32,608 bases of DNA from Xanthomonas cassavae CFBP 4642 (lineage in GTDB: Bacteria > Pseudomonadota > Gammaproteobacteria > Xanthomonadales > Xanthomonadaceae): NCBI RefSeq assembly GCF_000454545.1, contig NZ_CM002139.1:3747770-3780377 (forward strand), in the 5' to 3' direction. The notes beneath the pieces are model-generated. The model was not told the DNA's origin. It did no database searches and saw nothing but the letters and a program-made list of their open reading frames with translations. The position numbers were made by a program, and so were the translations under genes. Below, in pieces: positions 8,605 to 17,340 of the stretch (position 1 is its first letter; each line of letters opens with the position of its first letter).

Positions 8605-10758
8605 ATGTCACACCGTCTTCCGATCGCTACGCAGTTGTGGTTTACCGCCGCGCTTGCCGTTGCCCTGCCCGTCCTCGTGATCGTCGCCGGCTTCGCGCTG
8701 ACGCTCTCGCACGCCGCCCTGCTGGCTGCCAGCGTGGCGGCGGCAGTGCTCAGCGGCGTGCTGCTGGCCTGGGCCATCCGGCTCGCCAACGGCTCGCTGG
8801 AACTGGCCACCAGCTCGCTGGATGCGTTCTCGCGCGGCAACTTCGATGTGGCCCTGCCGCAACTGCGCGACGAGCAGGCCGGCGACGTGCTGCGCGGCCT
8901 GCACAAGGTGCAGAGCGGCATCCGCCACGTCAACGAAGAGATCAACCGCGTCTCACGCGAGCACGATGCCGGGCAGATCGATGCGCGCATCGACGTGGCG
9001 CGTTTCGATGGCGACTTCCGCACCCTGGGCGATGGCATCAACCACATGGTTGCCAGCCATATCGCGGTGAACAAGCAGGCCATGGCCTGCGTGGCCGAGT
9101 TCGGCCGCGGCAACTTCGGCGCCGAGCTGGACCGTCTGCCGGGCCAGAAGGCCTTCATCAACGAGGTGGTGGACCAGATCCGCGGCAACCTCACCGGCAT
9201 GGTTGCCGAGGTCAACCGCATGTCGGCCGAGCACGATGCCGGCGATATCGACGTGGTCATCGACCCCCAGCGCTTCACCGGCGATTTCCGCCGCATGGCC
9301 GAAGGCATCAATGCGATGGTGGCCGGCCACATCGCGGTCAAGAAGCAGGCCATCGCCTGCGTGGGCGAGTTCGGCCGCGGCAACTTCACCGCGCAGCTGC
9401 CGCTGCTGCCGGGCAAGAAGCGCTTCATCAACGAGATCATCGACCAGGTGCGCGGCAACCTCACCGGCTTGATCGGCGAGATCAACCACATGTCGGCCGA
9501 GCACGAAGCCGGCGATATCGACGTGGTGATCGACAGCGGCCGCTTCGATGGCGACTTCCGCAGCATGGCGCTGGGTATCAACCAGATGGTGGGTGCGCAT
9601 ATCGCGGTGAAGAAACTGGCGATGGGCGTGATGGCCGAATTCGGCCGCGGCAACTTCGATGCACCGCTGGCGCAGCTGCCTGGCAAGAAGGCCTTCATCA
9701 ACGAGACCGTGGAGCGCGCGCGCGGCAATCTGCGCAGCATCTCCGAGGTGATCCAGGTGATGGGCGCCATGGCCGAAGGCGACCTCACCCATACCGTGGA
9801 AGGCCGCTACGAAGGCGCCTTCGCCGACATGCAGCGCTACGTCAACACCACCATGAACCGCCTCACCGAGATCGTCGACGAGGTCAACCGCAATGCCGAG
9901 AACCTGGCCAGCGCCTCCGAAGAAGTCAGCGCCACCGCGCAGGCGCTGGCCCAGGCGGCCAGCGAACAGGCGGCCGGCGTGGAAGAGACCAGCGCCTCGC
10001 TGGAGCAGATGACCGCCTCCATCGCACAGAACACCGAGAACGCGCGCGTCACCGACAGCATGGCCGCCAAGGCCGCCAGCGAAGCGGCCGACGGCGGCGA
10101 CACCGTGCGCGCCACCGTGGTGGCGATGAAGGACATCGCCAAGAAGATCGGCATCATCGACGACATCGCCTACCAGACCAACCTGCTGGCGCTCAACGCC
10201 GCCATCGAGGCCGCGCGCGCCGGCGAGCATGGCAAGGGCTTTGCAGTGGTGGCTGCGGAAGTGCGCAAACTGGCCGAACGCAGCCAGATCGCCGCGCAGG
10301 AAATCGGCGAGGTGGCCGGCTCCAGCGTGGAGCTGGCCGAAAGCGCCGGCCGCGTGCTGGGCGAGATGGTGCCCTCGATCCGCCGTACCTCCGACCTGGT
10401 GCAGGAGATCGCCGCCGCCTCCGAAGAACAGACTGCCGGCGTCAGCCAGATCAACACTGCCGTGGGCCAGTTGAACCAGACCACGCAGTCGGCCGCGGCC
10501 AATGCCGAAGAACTGGCCGCCACCTCGGAAGAGATGAGCGCGCAGGCCGAACAGCTGCAGCACTTGATGGGCTTCTTCCGGCTGCGCAATGGCGGGCGCG
10601 GCGCAAGCCAGACCAGCCGGCCGGGCCCGCGCCGGGTGGTGCAGGCCAGCCAGGCCACGACCCTCCACGCACCGGCGCGGCGCACCAACGTGCGCCAGAT
10701 CGGCGCGGCGGCCGCGACCGCCGATGCCATCGACGAATCGCAGTTCGCCAGTTTCTGA
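8605..10758 (+). CDS. Methyl-accepting chemotaxis protein with tandem HAMP modules and no periplasmic domain
   Basis: A 717-residue receptor. Two membrane helices (about 12-33 and 37-60) are joined by only a few residues, so there is no periplasmic ligand domain. They are followed by about 350 residues built from four ~90-residue repeats (cores FSRGNF, then three copies of FGRGNF), each resembling a pair of HAMP modules. The signalling domain is standard, with the conserved hairpin tip [20 protein letters not shown] and then [20 protein letters not shown]. The C-terminus ends DESQFASF and lacks the NWETF-type CheR docking pentapeptide. Input is therefore likely cytoplasmic or membrane-derived, or comes through a partner protein (inference). 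It lies between cheA and cheW, and cheW starts 11 bases after its stop. Confidence 0.93.
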   Translation: MSHRLPIATQLWFTAALAVALPVLVIVAGFALTLSHAALLAASVAAAVLSGVLLAWAIRLANGSLELATSSLDAFSRGNFDVALPQLRDEQAGDVLRGLHKVQSGIRHVNEEINRVSREHDAGQIDARIDVARFDGDFRTLGDGINHMVASHIAVNKQAMACVAEFGRGNFGAELDRLPGQKAFINEVVDQIRGNLTGMVAEVNRMSAEHDAGDIDVVIDPQRFTGDFRRMAEGINAMVAGHIAVKKQAIACVGEFGRGNFTAQLPLLPGKKRFINEIIDQVRGNLTGLIGEINHMSAEHEAGDIDVVIDSGRFDGDFRSMALGINQMVGAHIAVKKLAMGVMAEFGRGNFDAPLAQLPGKKAFINETVERARGNLRSISEVIQVMGAMAEGDLTHTVEGRYEGAFADMQRYVNTTMNRLTEIVDEVNRNAENLASASEEVSATAQALAQAASEQAAGVEETSASLEQMTASIAQNTENARVTDSMAAKAASEAADGGDTVRATVVAMKDIAKKIGIIDDIAYQTNLLALNAAIEAARAGEHGKGFAVVAAEVRKLAERSQIAAQEIGEVAGSSVELAESAGRVLGEMVPSIRRTSDLVQEIAAASEEQTAGVSQINTAVGQLNQTTQSAAANAEELAATSEEMSAQAEQLQHLMGFFRLRNGGRGASQTSRPGPRRVVQASQATTLHAPARRTNVRQIGAAAATADAIDESQFASF
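8818..9870 (+). repeat. Four in-frame ~270-bp tandem repeats encoding HAMP modules
   Basis: Repeat units begin at 8818, 9091, 9361 and 9631, spacings of 273, 270 and 270 bases. Units 2 and 3 are very close in sequence (for example TTCGGCCGCGGCAACTTC recurs in each of units 2-4), while units 1 and 4 are more diverged. The repeats keep the reading frame, so recombination between units could add or remove modules without destroying the gene. Confidence 0.85.
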
Positions 10759-10769
10759 AGGAGCCGACG

Positions 10770-11285
10770 ATGCAACCGCATAGCAGCACAGTCACCGGCA
10801 CGCCATCGTCCACGGCGCCGCAGCAATACCTGACCTTTTCGTTGGGCAAGGAAATGTTCGGCCTGGGCATTCTCGGCATCAAGGAAATCATCGAATACCG
10901 CGTGCCCACCGATGTACCGATGATGCCACCGGCCCTGCGCGGGGTGATCAACCTGCGCGGGACGGTGGTGCCGGTGGTGGACCTGCAGCAGCGCGTCGGC
11001 CGCAGTGCCAGCGCGATCACCAAGCGCAGCTGCATCGTGATCGTGGAAATCGTCCATGGCGACGGGCAGCAGGTGCTTGGCCTGCTGGTGGATGCGGTCA
11101 GCGAGGTCCTGGAGATCGCAGCCGAAGACATCGTCCAAACACCCAGCTTCGGCGCCGGCGTTGCGCGCGACTTCATTCATGCCATGGGCAAGGTTGGCGA
11201 GCGCTTCGTGATCCTGCTCGATGCCGATGCCGTACTGGGCCAGGACGCGCTGGACCAGCTCCCCGCCGCCGCGCTAGCGGCCTGA
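10770..11285 (+). CDS. cheW: Chemotaxis coupling protein CheW
   Basis: A 171-residue CheW that bridges receptor and CheA. After a short Ser/Thr-rich N-terminus the domain reads QYLTFSLGKEMFGLGILGIK, then ALRGVINLRGTVVPVVDL and VLGLLVDAVSEVLEI, the normal SH3-like double-barrel landmarks. The length is typical. The ATG at 10770 is chosen because AAGGAG lies eight bases upstream and overlaps the end of the receptor gene's stop region; a longer open frame upstream is only antisense-like overlap with the receptor. It is translated in a tight run with the receptor and the following REC-EAL gene (gap seven bases). Confidence 0.96.
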   Translation: MQPHSSTVTGTPSSTAPQQYLTFSLGKEMFGLGILGIKEIIEYRVPTDVPMMPPALRGVINLRGTVVPVVDLQQRVGRSASAITKRSCIVIVEIVHGDGQQVLGLLVDAVSEVLEIAAEDIVQTPSFGAGVARDFIHAMGKVGERFVILLDADAVLGQDALDQLPAAALAA

Positions 11286-11292
11286 CCCTCGG

Positions 11293-12594
11293 ATGCTCGC
11301 CAGGATTCCCATGCGCCCTGTTCTTCTCTCCTGCAACTGTACGCTGGCCGGCCCGGTGCTGGTCGTCGACGACAGCGTGGTCCAGCGCGAACACGCCATG
11401 GCGTTGTGTCGCCAGCTCGGCGCCAACGCGGTCGATGGCGCCGCCGACGGTCACGCCGCACTGGACTGGTTGAGCCGCGCCAGTGCGCCGTCGCTGCTGC
11501 TGCTCGACCTGGAAATGCCCGGCATGGACGGCGTGCAGCTGCTCGATGCGCTCGCGCGCGGCCAATACACCGTGCCGGTGGTGGTGGTCTCGCAACGCGG
11601 CGGTGCGCTGATCGATGCGGTGATGCAACTCAGCCGCAGCGCCGGGGTGCGCGTGCTGGGCGGCATCGAAAAGCCGATGAACCTGCCGGACCTGGCCGCC
11701 GTGCTGGAATGCGAACCGGCCCCCAACAGCGCCGCGCCTGCCGCGCGGTCGGCGGCGATCTCGCCGCTGATGTCCAGCGGCGGCGCCGCCGCCTCGCGCC
11801 TGGACCGCGCCATGCGCCGCGGCGAGATCCGCGTGGCGTATCAGCCCAAGCTCGACCTGAAGGACAGCCGGTTGCGCGGCGTGGAAGCGTTGGCGCGCTG
11901 GCGCCGCCCGCAGGGCGACATGATCGGGCCTGACCGCTTCATCCCGCTGGCCGAACGCGAAGGGCTGATCCACGCCCTGACCCAGCAGGTGATCGACAAG
12001 GCCATCGCGCAATTGGTCAACTGGCGCGCCGAAGGCTTCGAGCTGAGCCTGGCATTGAACCTGTCGCCCCGCTTGCTGGGTGAAGAAGATTTTCTCGAGC
12101 AACTGTGCGCCAAGTTGAGCGACAACAGCCTGAGCCCGGCCGACCTGGTGCTGGAACTCACCGAGAGCGCCATCGTGGAGCCGGCCAATGCGCTGAGCAT
12201 GCTGGCGCGCCTGCGCCTGCATGGGTTTGGGCTGTCCATCGACGACTACGGCACCGGTTTCTCGTCGCTGCAGCGCCTGGCCAGCATTCCATTCACTGAA
12301 CTCAAGCTGGACCGCAGCTTCGTGCAGGCCGCCCATCGCAGCCGCAGCCAGCGCACCGTGCTCGAATCCACGCTGGAGCTGGCGCATCGGCTGGAGCTGT
12401 CCGCGGTGGCCGAAGGCGTGGAAACCCCGGACGACTGGCGCCTGCTGCGCGAGCTGGGCTGCGATCTGGCGCAGGGCTATCTGATGGGTTCGCCGATGCC
12501 CGGGCCGATGCTCTCGGACTGGTGGCGCGAACATGCCGTGCGCATCGCGCGCCTGAGCGAAGGCTCCTTCTCCGCCGATGCGGACGTGGCCTGA
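11293..12594 (+). CDS. Response regulator with EAL domain (c-di-GMP phosphodiesterase)
   Basis: A 433-residue REC-EAL protein. The receiver (about 21-138) has acidic pair D26-D27, phospho-acceptor D72 in LDLEMPGMDG and K127 in EKP. The EAL domain (about 165-413) keeps its catalytic set: E198 of EAL, N256 in NLSP, E288 in ELTES, D317-D318 in DDYGTG, K338 in LKLD, E374 in AEGVE and Q394 in QGYLMG. It should therefore hydrolyse c-di-GMP. It lies inside the che operon between cheW and cheR, where cheY might be expected, so CheA is its likely kinase. An ATG at 11311 is an alternative start, as the receiver fold begins only near residue 21. It is not orthologous in layout to RpfG (HD-GYP) or RavR. 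Confidence 0.93.
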   Translation: MLARIPMRPVLLSCNCTLAGPVLVVDDSVVQREHAMALCRQLGANAVDGAADGHAALDWLSRASAPSLLLLDLEMPGMDGVQLLDALARGQYTVPVVVVSQRGGALIDAVMQLSRSAGVRVLGGIEKPMNLPDLAAVLECEPAPNSAAPAARSAAISPLMSSGGAAASRLDRAMRRGEIRVAYQPKLDLKDSRLRGVEALARWRRPQGDMIGPDRFIPLAEREGLIHALTQQVIDKAIAQLVNWRAEGFELSLALNLSPRLLGEEDFLEQLCAKLSDNSLSPADLVLELTESAIVEPANALSMLARLRLHGFGLSIDDYGTGFSSLQRLASIPFTELKLDRSFVQAAHRSRSQRTVLESTLELAHRLELSAVAEGVETPDDWRLLRELGCDLAQGYLMGSPMPGPMLSDWWREHAVRIARLSEGSFSADADVA

Positions 12595-12597
12595 ACC

Positions 12598-13404
12598 ATG
12601 AGTACCGCCACTGCCATCACCGAACAGGAGTTCGGCCGCTTCCAGCGCTTCATCTTCGAAGCGGCCGGCATCAGCATCTCTTCCGGCAAGAAGGCCATGC
12701 TGTGCGGCCGCCTGGGCAAGCGTCTGCGCGAACATCAGTTCGACAGCTACACGCAGTACCTGCAGCTGCTGGAAGGCCGCCAGGACCGCGCCGAGATCCA
12801 GACCGCGATCGATCTGCTGACCACCAACGAAACCTATTTCTTCCGCGAGCCCAAGCATTTCGAGCTGCTGCGCAAACTGGCCGGCGAGCACCGCGGCGGG
12901 TTGCCGTTCCGGTGCTGGAGCGCTGCAAGCTCCAGCGGCGAAGAGGCCTACAGCATGGCGATGGTGCTGGACGACAGCCTGCAGGGGCGCCCGTTCGACG
13001 TGGTAGGTACCGACATCAGCACCCGCGTGCTGGCCAAGGCACGCACCGGGCACTACGCGCTGCAGCGCATCGACGGCATTCCGCACCCCTATCTCAAGCG
13101 CTATTGCCTGCGCGGCCAGGGCGAGTACGCCGGCACCTTGCTGGTGGAGCGGCGCCTGCGCGAGCGCGTGCAGTTCGTGCATGCCAACCTCAACACCGCG
13201 CTGCCGTCACTGGGCAGCTTCGATGCGATCTTCCTGCGCAATGTCATGATCTATTTCAACGGTCAGACCAAGCGCGAAGTGATCCTGCGCGTGCTCGCCA
13301 ACCTGAAGTCGGGCGGATACTTCTGCATCGGCCACTCTGAAAGCCTGAGCGAACTCGACATCGATCTGGTCCAGGTGGCACCCTCGATCTTCCGCAAGGC
13401 ATGA
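12598..13404 (+). CDS. cheR: Chemotaxis protein methyltransferase CheR
   Basis: A 268-residue enzyme that methylates receptor glutamates with S-adenosylmethionine. It has the helical N-terminal domain (about 1-75), then [13 protein letters not shown], the cofactor-binding [33 protein letters not shown] and [10 protein letters not shown], and ends [10 protein letters not shown] followed by the usual C-terminus. There are no TPR repeats. It starts three bases after the REC-EAL stop and overlaps cheB by four bases (ATGA), so the two adaptation enzymes are translationally coupled. The receptor upstream lacks the docking pentapeptide, so CheR must bind its methylation helices directly. Confidence 0.97.
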   Translation: MSTATAITEQEFGRFQRFIFEAAGISISSGKKAMLCGRLGKRLREHQFDSYTQYLQLLEGRQDRAEIQTAIDLLTTNETYFFREPKHFELLRKLAGEHRGGLPFRCWSAASSSGEEAYSMAMVLDDSLQGRPFDVVGTDISTRVLAKARTGHYALQRIDGIPHPYLKRYCLRGQGEYAGTLLVERRLRERVQFVHANLNTALPSLGSFDAIFLRNVMIYFNGQTKREVILRVLANLKSGGYFCIGHSESLSELDIDLVQVAPSIFRKA

Positions 13405-14534
13405 CCCAAGGATCCGCCGTGCCGACAGCGTTCAACCGCCACGCCGCCAATCCCGTCCCCCACACCATCAAGGCGATGGTGGTCGACGACTCGGCGGTCG
13501 TCCGCCAGGTCCTGGTGGGCGTGCTCAACGATGCGCAGGGCATCGAGGTGATTGCCACCGCCGCCGACCCGTTGCTGGCGATCGAGAAGATGCGCCAGCA
13601 GTGGCCGGACGTGATCGTGCTGGATGTGGAAATGCCGCGCATGGATGGCATTACCTTCCTGCGCAAGATCATGAGCGAGCGCCCCACCCCGGTGGTGATC
13701 TGCTCCACGCTTACCGAAAAAGGCGCGCGTGTGACCATGGATGCGCTGGCCGCCGGTGCGGTGGCGGTGGTGACCAAGCCACGGCTGGGGCTCAAGCAAT
13801 TCCTCACCGATTCGGCCGATGAGCTGGTGGCCACCGTGCGCAGCGCCGCGCGCGCCAACGTCAAGCGGCTGGCCGCACGCGTCAGCGCCGCGCCGCTGGA
13901 AGCCGAGGTCAAGCACACCGCCGATGTGATCCTCCCCGCGCAAAGCGGCCGTGCGCTGGCGCAGACCACCGAGCGCATCGTGGCCATCGGCACCTCCACC
14001 GGCGGCACGCAGGCGCTGGAAGAAGTGCTCACCGCGCTGCCGCGCGTGTGCCCGGGCATCGTCATCGTGCAGCACATGCCGGAGAAATTCACCGCCGCCT
14101 TCGCAGCGCGCCTCAATGGCCTGTGCCAGATCGCTGTCAAGGAGGCCGCCAACAACGACCGCGTCATGCCCGGCCGTGCGCTGATCGCGCCCGGAGGCAA
14201 GCACTTGCTGCTGCGGCGCAGCGGCGCGCAGTACTTCGTGGAAGTGATGGAAGGCCCGCCGGTCAACCGGCACCGTCCGTCGGTGGACGTGCTGTTCCGC
14301 TCGGCCGCGCGCGCGGCCGGCAGCAACGCGCTGGGCATCATCATGACCGGCATGGGCGACGACGGTGCCGCCGGCCTGCTGGAAATGCGCCAGGCCGGCG
14401 CACGGACGGTGGCGCAGGACGAACACACCAGCATCGTGTTCGGCATGCCCAAGGAAGCGATCAAGCGCGGCGGTGCCGACCGCATCCTGCCGCTGGGCGC
14501 GATGGCGCGCGAGATCGTCACGCAGTTGCAGTAG
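13401..14534 (+). CDS. cheB: Chemotaxis-specific protein-glutamate methylesterase/deamidase CheB
   Basis: A 377-residue CheB. The receiver has D29-D30 and phospho-acceptor D75 in [10 protein letters not shown]. After a linker at about 140-188, the methylesterase domain has Ser199 in GTSTGG, His225 in VQHMP and Asp321 in TGMGDDG. It removes methyl groups from the receptor when phosphorylated by CheA and also deamidates Gln residues. That matters here because no cheD is seen in the operon. The start codon is inside the cheR stop (ATGA overlap). It is the last gene of the operon and is followed by a small hairpin. Confidence 0.97.
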   Translation: MTQGSAVPTAFNRHAANPVPHTIKAMVVDDSAVVRQVLVGVLNDAQGIEVIATAADPLLAIEKMRQQWPDVIVLDVEMPRMDGITFLRKIMSERPTPVVICSTLTEKGARVTMDALAAGAVAVVTKPRLGLKQFLTDSADELVATVRSAARANVKRLAARVSAAPLEAEVKHTADVILPAQSGRALAQTTERIVAIGTSTGGTQALEEVLTALPRVCPGIVIVQHMPEKFTAAFAARLNGLCQIAVKEAANNDRVMPGRALIAPGGKHLLLRRSGAQYFVEVMEGPPVNRHRPSVDVLFRSAARAAGSNALGIIMTGMGDDGAAGLLEMRQAGARTVAQDEHTSIVFGMPKEAIKRGGADRILPLGAMAREIVTQLQ

Positions 14535-14562
14535 GCAGCGCGCGTCATTCGTCATGACCCGA

Positions 14563-14581
14563 CTGCCGGCGTTGCCGGCAG
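14563..14581 (+). terminator. Hairpin after the chemotaxis operon
   Basis: CTGCCGGC and GCCGGCAG form a perfect 8-bp stem with a 3-base loop, 28 bases after the cheB stop. No T-tract follows, so termination would be weak or Rho-assisted. Position and stability make it the likely end of the operon. Confidence 0.5.
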
Positions 14582-14870
14582 CCCGGTATCCGGTATCCGG
14601 TCGCCAAGCACGACGCCCGACTGCAGACAGCCTGCGCTGCAGTCGCCTCGGGTGCCCGCGGCTCCAGGCGGCATTGCGTATCGCGATTGACTCTTGGACA
14701 CGACTGCATTGGCAGCACGCTGGTACGGCGCCGTTCCAGACGTCATCGCCAGTACTGCTGACGTGACGCCACCCGCCGTGACGCCTACCACGTCTGCAGG
14801 CATCCGCTGCACGGCGATCTCCCCGGGCATGCATGACCCTGAGGCGCCCGCACCCTTGGTCGCCTGACCC

Positions 14871-14896
14871 TAAAGATCCATCGCCGCTGCCGCTAT
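14871..14896 (+). promoter_or_regulatory. Second sigma-28 (FliA)-type promoter candidate
   Basis: TAAA (14871-14874) and GCCGCTAT (14889-14896) are separated by 14 bases, exactly the spacing of the candidate ahead of the chemotaxis operon. The -10-like element has one mismatch to the GCCGATA core and a second mismatch at its last two positions. It lies about 75 bases before the small ORF at 14971. Confidence 0.5.
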
Positions 14897-14970
14897 CGGT
14901 CTTGAAGACCCAGCATTGCGCGGGTCACCCGATGCGGCGCTGAGCGTCGTCCCGGGACAGGAGGTGCAGC

Positions 14971-15294
14971 ATGGCGACACGCGCTCTCACCGACAGCCTG
15001 TTCATCGATCCGGTCAGCGTCGACTCGGTGTTCGTCGACCCCGTCATCGACGCAGGCGCCTATCTCCACTGCGCTGTCGCGACAGTGCCGCCGGCCTGCG
15101 CTACCGAAGAAGAACGTTTCCGGCCGCAGCACCTGCAGCAGGCGCTGGCCATGCAGGATCCGCAATCACAGCCAAGCCTCCGCCCCGAGTGGGTGCAGGC
15201 ACGCGCTGCCTTGCTCGCGATGGGGAATCAGCAAGGCGGTGAAACCACCGCGCCGGAATCGCCCGACAGCTCACCGCGCGCCCGCCTGCACTGA
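14971..15294 (+). CDS. Small hypothetical protein, possible flagellar-regulon member
   Basis: I do not recognise this 107-residue protein. It has no membrane helix or signal peptide. The N-terminus contains a short repeat (FIDPVSVD, then FVDPVIDA), and the C-terminal third is rich in Gln, Pro and Ser. The ATG has a very strong ribosome site, AGGAGGTG, five bases upstream, and a sigma-28-type promoter candidate sits about 75 bases further up. These signals, rather than the protein sequence, are the reason for calling it. It is convergent with the phospholipase D-like gene. A longer antisense frame exists but has no translation signals. Confidence 0.55.
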   Translation: MATRALTDSLFIDPVSVDSVFVDPVIDAGAYLHCAVATVPPACATEEERFRPQHLQQALAMQDPQSQPSLRPEWVQARAALLAMGNQQGGETTAPESPDSSPRARLH

Positions 15295-15342
15295 CAGTGG
15301 CCGGCGCCACCGACGCACTCCGCTCGCATGCGTCGGCAGGCC

Positions 15343-16905
15343 TCATAGCTGCGAATCCAGCGGCAGCCATCCCAGTACCGTGGCAGCGCTGCGGCGCCAC
15401 AGGCTGGCTGCTGGCTCGCGTGTCCACATCTGCGGCGGTTGTGCCGCATCGTCGTGCCACCGCAGCTCGCCCTGTTCCAGGGTCACCCGATAACTCACCG
15501 GCGCGCTGACCTTGTGGTTGTACAGACGTTCCAGCTCCTCGGTCACGGTGCGGTCCTCGAACAGCAACCCCATCTCGGTGTTGAGGTTCATCGAGCGCGG
15601 GTCCAGGTTGAACGAGCCGATGAAGCCGCGCGTATCGTCCACCACGAACGCCTTGGTATGCAGGCTGGCGCCGCTGGAACCGAACAGGCTGCCATCGGGC
15701 TTGCCCATCGGCTTGAGCTCATGCAGGCGCACACCCTGCTGCAGCAACGGCACGCGGTAGTCGGCGTAGCCGCTGTGTACGGCCACCACGTCATTGGCGG
15801 CCAGCGAATTGGTCAGGATGTTGACGCGCACCTTGCGCTGGCGCAGGTTTCCGATCCAGCGCATGCCCTCGTCGCCCGGCACGAAATACGGCGAGATCAC
15901 CTTCAACTCGCGCTGCGCATGGGCCATCTCGCCGATCAAGATCGGTGCCATCCAGTCCGCCTGCGGCGGCGCGCCATCGGTCTTTTCCGGCGGGTCGGAG
16001 ACGATGCGTGCGTGCGCCAGCCAATGCACCGGGCGGTCGCCCTGCATCAAGGCCTGCACGCTGGGCGAACGCTGCAGCCGCTGCACATAGGGCTGTGCCC
16101 GCGCGGAGTCCAGTCCGGCATCCAGGCTGCCGCGCAACGCGTCCAGCGCCTGCGGCTTGGCGGTGACCAACGCGGACAGCGGCAGCGCATTGGGGCTGTT
16201 CCAGTAGGCGTCGAACACCTGCTCGGCCTGGCCTACCGCCGGCCCCACCACCGCCGCATCCATGTCCATGAAGTTGGTATCGCGCGCGGCATCGAAATAC
16301 TCATCGCCCACGTTGCGACCACCCACCACCGCCATGCGTCCATCGGCAATCCAGGCCTTGTTGTGCATGCGCCGGTTGATGCTCACCATGCGCAGCACCA
16401 TTTCCACCCCGCGCATCAGCGTGCCTTCGCGCGCACGGGTGGGATTGAACAGGCGGATCTCGATCAACGGATGGCTGTCGAGCGCGGCCAGGACCGAATC
16501 GCTGCCGTGGATATTCATGTCGTCCAGCAGCAACCGCACGCGCACGCCGCGATCGGCGGCGCGCAGCAGTTCGTTATGCAGCAGGTTGCCGGTGAAATCG
16601 GCATGCCAGATGTAGTACTGCAGGTCCAGGCTACGCCCCGCCGCACGCGCGGTAAGCGCGCGCACCGCGAAGGCATCGGTGTTGTCCGGAATGATCACCA
16701 CCCCGGTCTGTGCGGCATGCGCGTGCTGCAGCGGCGCCACCACCTTGTCGATGGCGGTGACCACTGCCGTGGCGGGCAACGCGTGGCTGACCTGCCCGCG
16801 CTGACGATCGGCAAAACGGCCGTAACCATAGAGCGACAGCACGCTGCCCAGCACGAGCACCAGCATGCCGATGCCGATCCATTTGAAGACGTTCCGCTTG
16901 GTCAC
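15343..16905 (-). CDS. Phospholipase D-family protein, cardiolipin synthase C (YmdC)-like
   Basis: A membrane-anchored phosphatidyltransferase-type protein of 520 residues from the GTG at 16905. One N-terminal helix (about 7-28, FKWIGIGMLVLVLGSVLSLY) is followed by two HKD modules. The first is H181-K183-D188 in MHNKAWIADGRMAVVGGRN; the second is H416-K418-D423 in LHTKAFVVDD, followed by GSFNLDPRS. The YIWHADFTGN block and the length fit the ClsC/YmdC group, which makes cardiolipin from phospholipids. GTG 16905 is preferred because it places the helix at the N-terminus; an ATG at 17004 would add 33 Ala/Arg-rich residues. It runs in the same direction as the M13 peptidase gene, but about 435 bases separate them, so separate transcription is likely. 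Confidence 0.88.
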   Translation of the reverse strand: MTKRNVFKWIGIGMLVLVLGSVLSLYGYGRFADRQRGQVSHALPATAVVTAIDKVVAPLQHAHAAQTGVVIIPDNTDAFAVRALTARAAGRSLDLQYYIWHADFTGNLLHNELLRAADRGVRVRLLLDDMNIHGSDSVLAALDSHPLIEIRLFNPTRAREGTLMRGVEMVLRMVSINRRMHNKAWIADGRMAVVGGRNVGDEYFDAARDTNFMDMDAAVVGPAVGQAEQVFDAYWNSPNALPLSALVTAKPQALDALRGSLDAGLDSARAQPYVQRLQRSPSVQALMQGDRPVHWLAHARIVSDPPEKTDGAPPQADWMAPILIGEMAHAQRELKVISPYFVPGDEGMRWIGNLRQRKVRVNILTNSLAANDVVAVHSGYADYRVPLLQQGVRLHELKPMGKPDGSLFGSSGASLHTKAFVVDDTRGFIGSFNLDPRSMNLNTEMGLLFEDRTVTEELERLYNHKVSAPVSYRVTLEQGELRWHDDAAQPPQMWTREPAASLWRRSAATVLGWLPLDSQL

Positions 16906-17340
16906 TGCCGACCCCAGGGCTTGCCAGCGCAGCAGTGTAGAGGTCGATCGCGCAACTCCATGTGCACGCGCAGCTGCCCGCGCCGGGGCGGCGTCCGGGC
17001 ACATCTGGCATTGGATGTTGCAGCACCGCTTTCGGGGGGCAGGCTTGCGGTGTGCGACTGCCTACTGTCAACACAGCGCTCTGCCGCAGTCGAGCAGCCT
17101 CGCATGCGGCACCGGTAACCACTGACGGCACGCACGCAAGGCAGCACCCGCGTGACAGATGCGCCACCGCCGTTCCTGGTCAATGGTCACGCGGCAGTGC
17201 GTTGTCCATGGCCCAACCGGTCGCGGCAGGTCAGCTGCTGCGGCGTGCAGGCCAGCACGCCTGCAACGCCCGCGCTGCATACCGCAGCCGCCAACGACCG
17301 CGCCCGCCGGAAGCGCGCGCGGTGGTTCAACCCACGGCGC
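16906..17340. other. Gene-free region between the M13 peptidase and the phospholipase D-like gene
   Basis: Several frames stay open on both strands, but they are Arg/Ala-rich products of high GC without ribosome sites. Apart from a small hairpin directly after the peptidase stop (17317-17340) I see nothing functional. The promoter of the phospholipase D-like gene must lie here, but no clear box is visible. Confidence 0.5.
17317..17340 (-). terminator. Hairpin touching the M13 peptidase stop codon
   Basis: The 24 bases GCGC-G-GTGG-TTCAAC-CCAC-G-GCGC form an 8-bp stem with one G-G mismatch and a 6-base loop, starting at the base after the TAA of the peptidase gene. There is no T-tract. It may act as a weak terminator or protect the mRNA 3' end. 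Confidence 0.35.

Larger units (their letters stand above)
14535..14970. other. Gene-free region after cheB
   Basis: No coding region is convincing. It holds a hairpin 28 bases after cheB, a short direct repeat (GGTATCCGGTATCCGG) near 14590 and a sigma-28-type promoter candidate at 14871-14896 facing the small ORF at 14971. Confidence 0.55.

Noticed and set aside
8818..9870. Regular repeats considered as a CRISPR array
   Set aside because: Units are 270 bp, coding and in frame with the receptor gene; no short palindromic repeats with unique spacers exist anywhere in the window.
11173..13182. A 669-codon minus-strand frame opposite cheW, REC-EAL and cheR
   Set aside because: Antisense shadow of three recognised genes, with low-complexity Gln/Ala/His composition.
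14893..15165. Minus-strand 90-codon frame opposite the small ORF at 14971
   Set aside because: It has no ribosome site, whereas the plus-strand frame has AGGAGGTG and an upstream promoter candidate.
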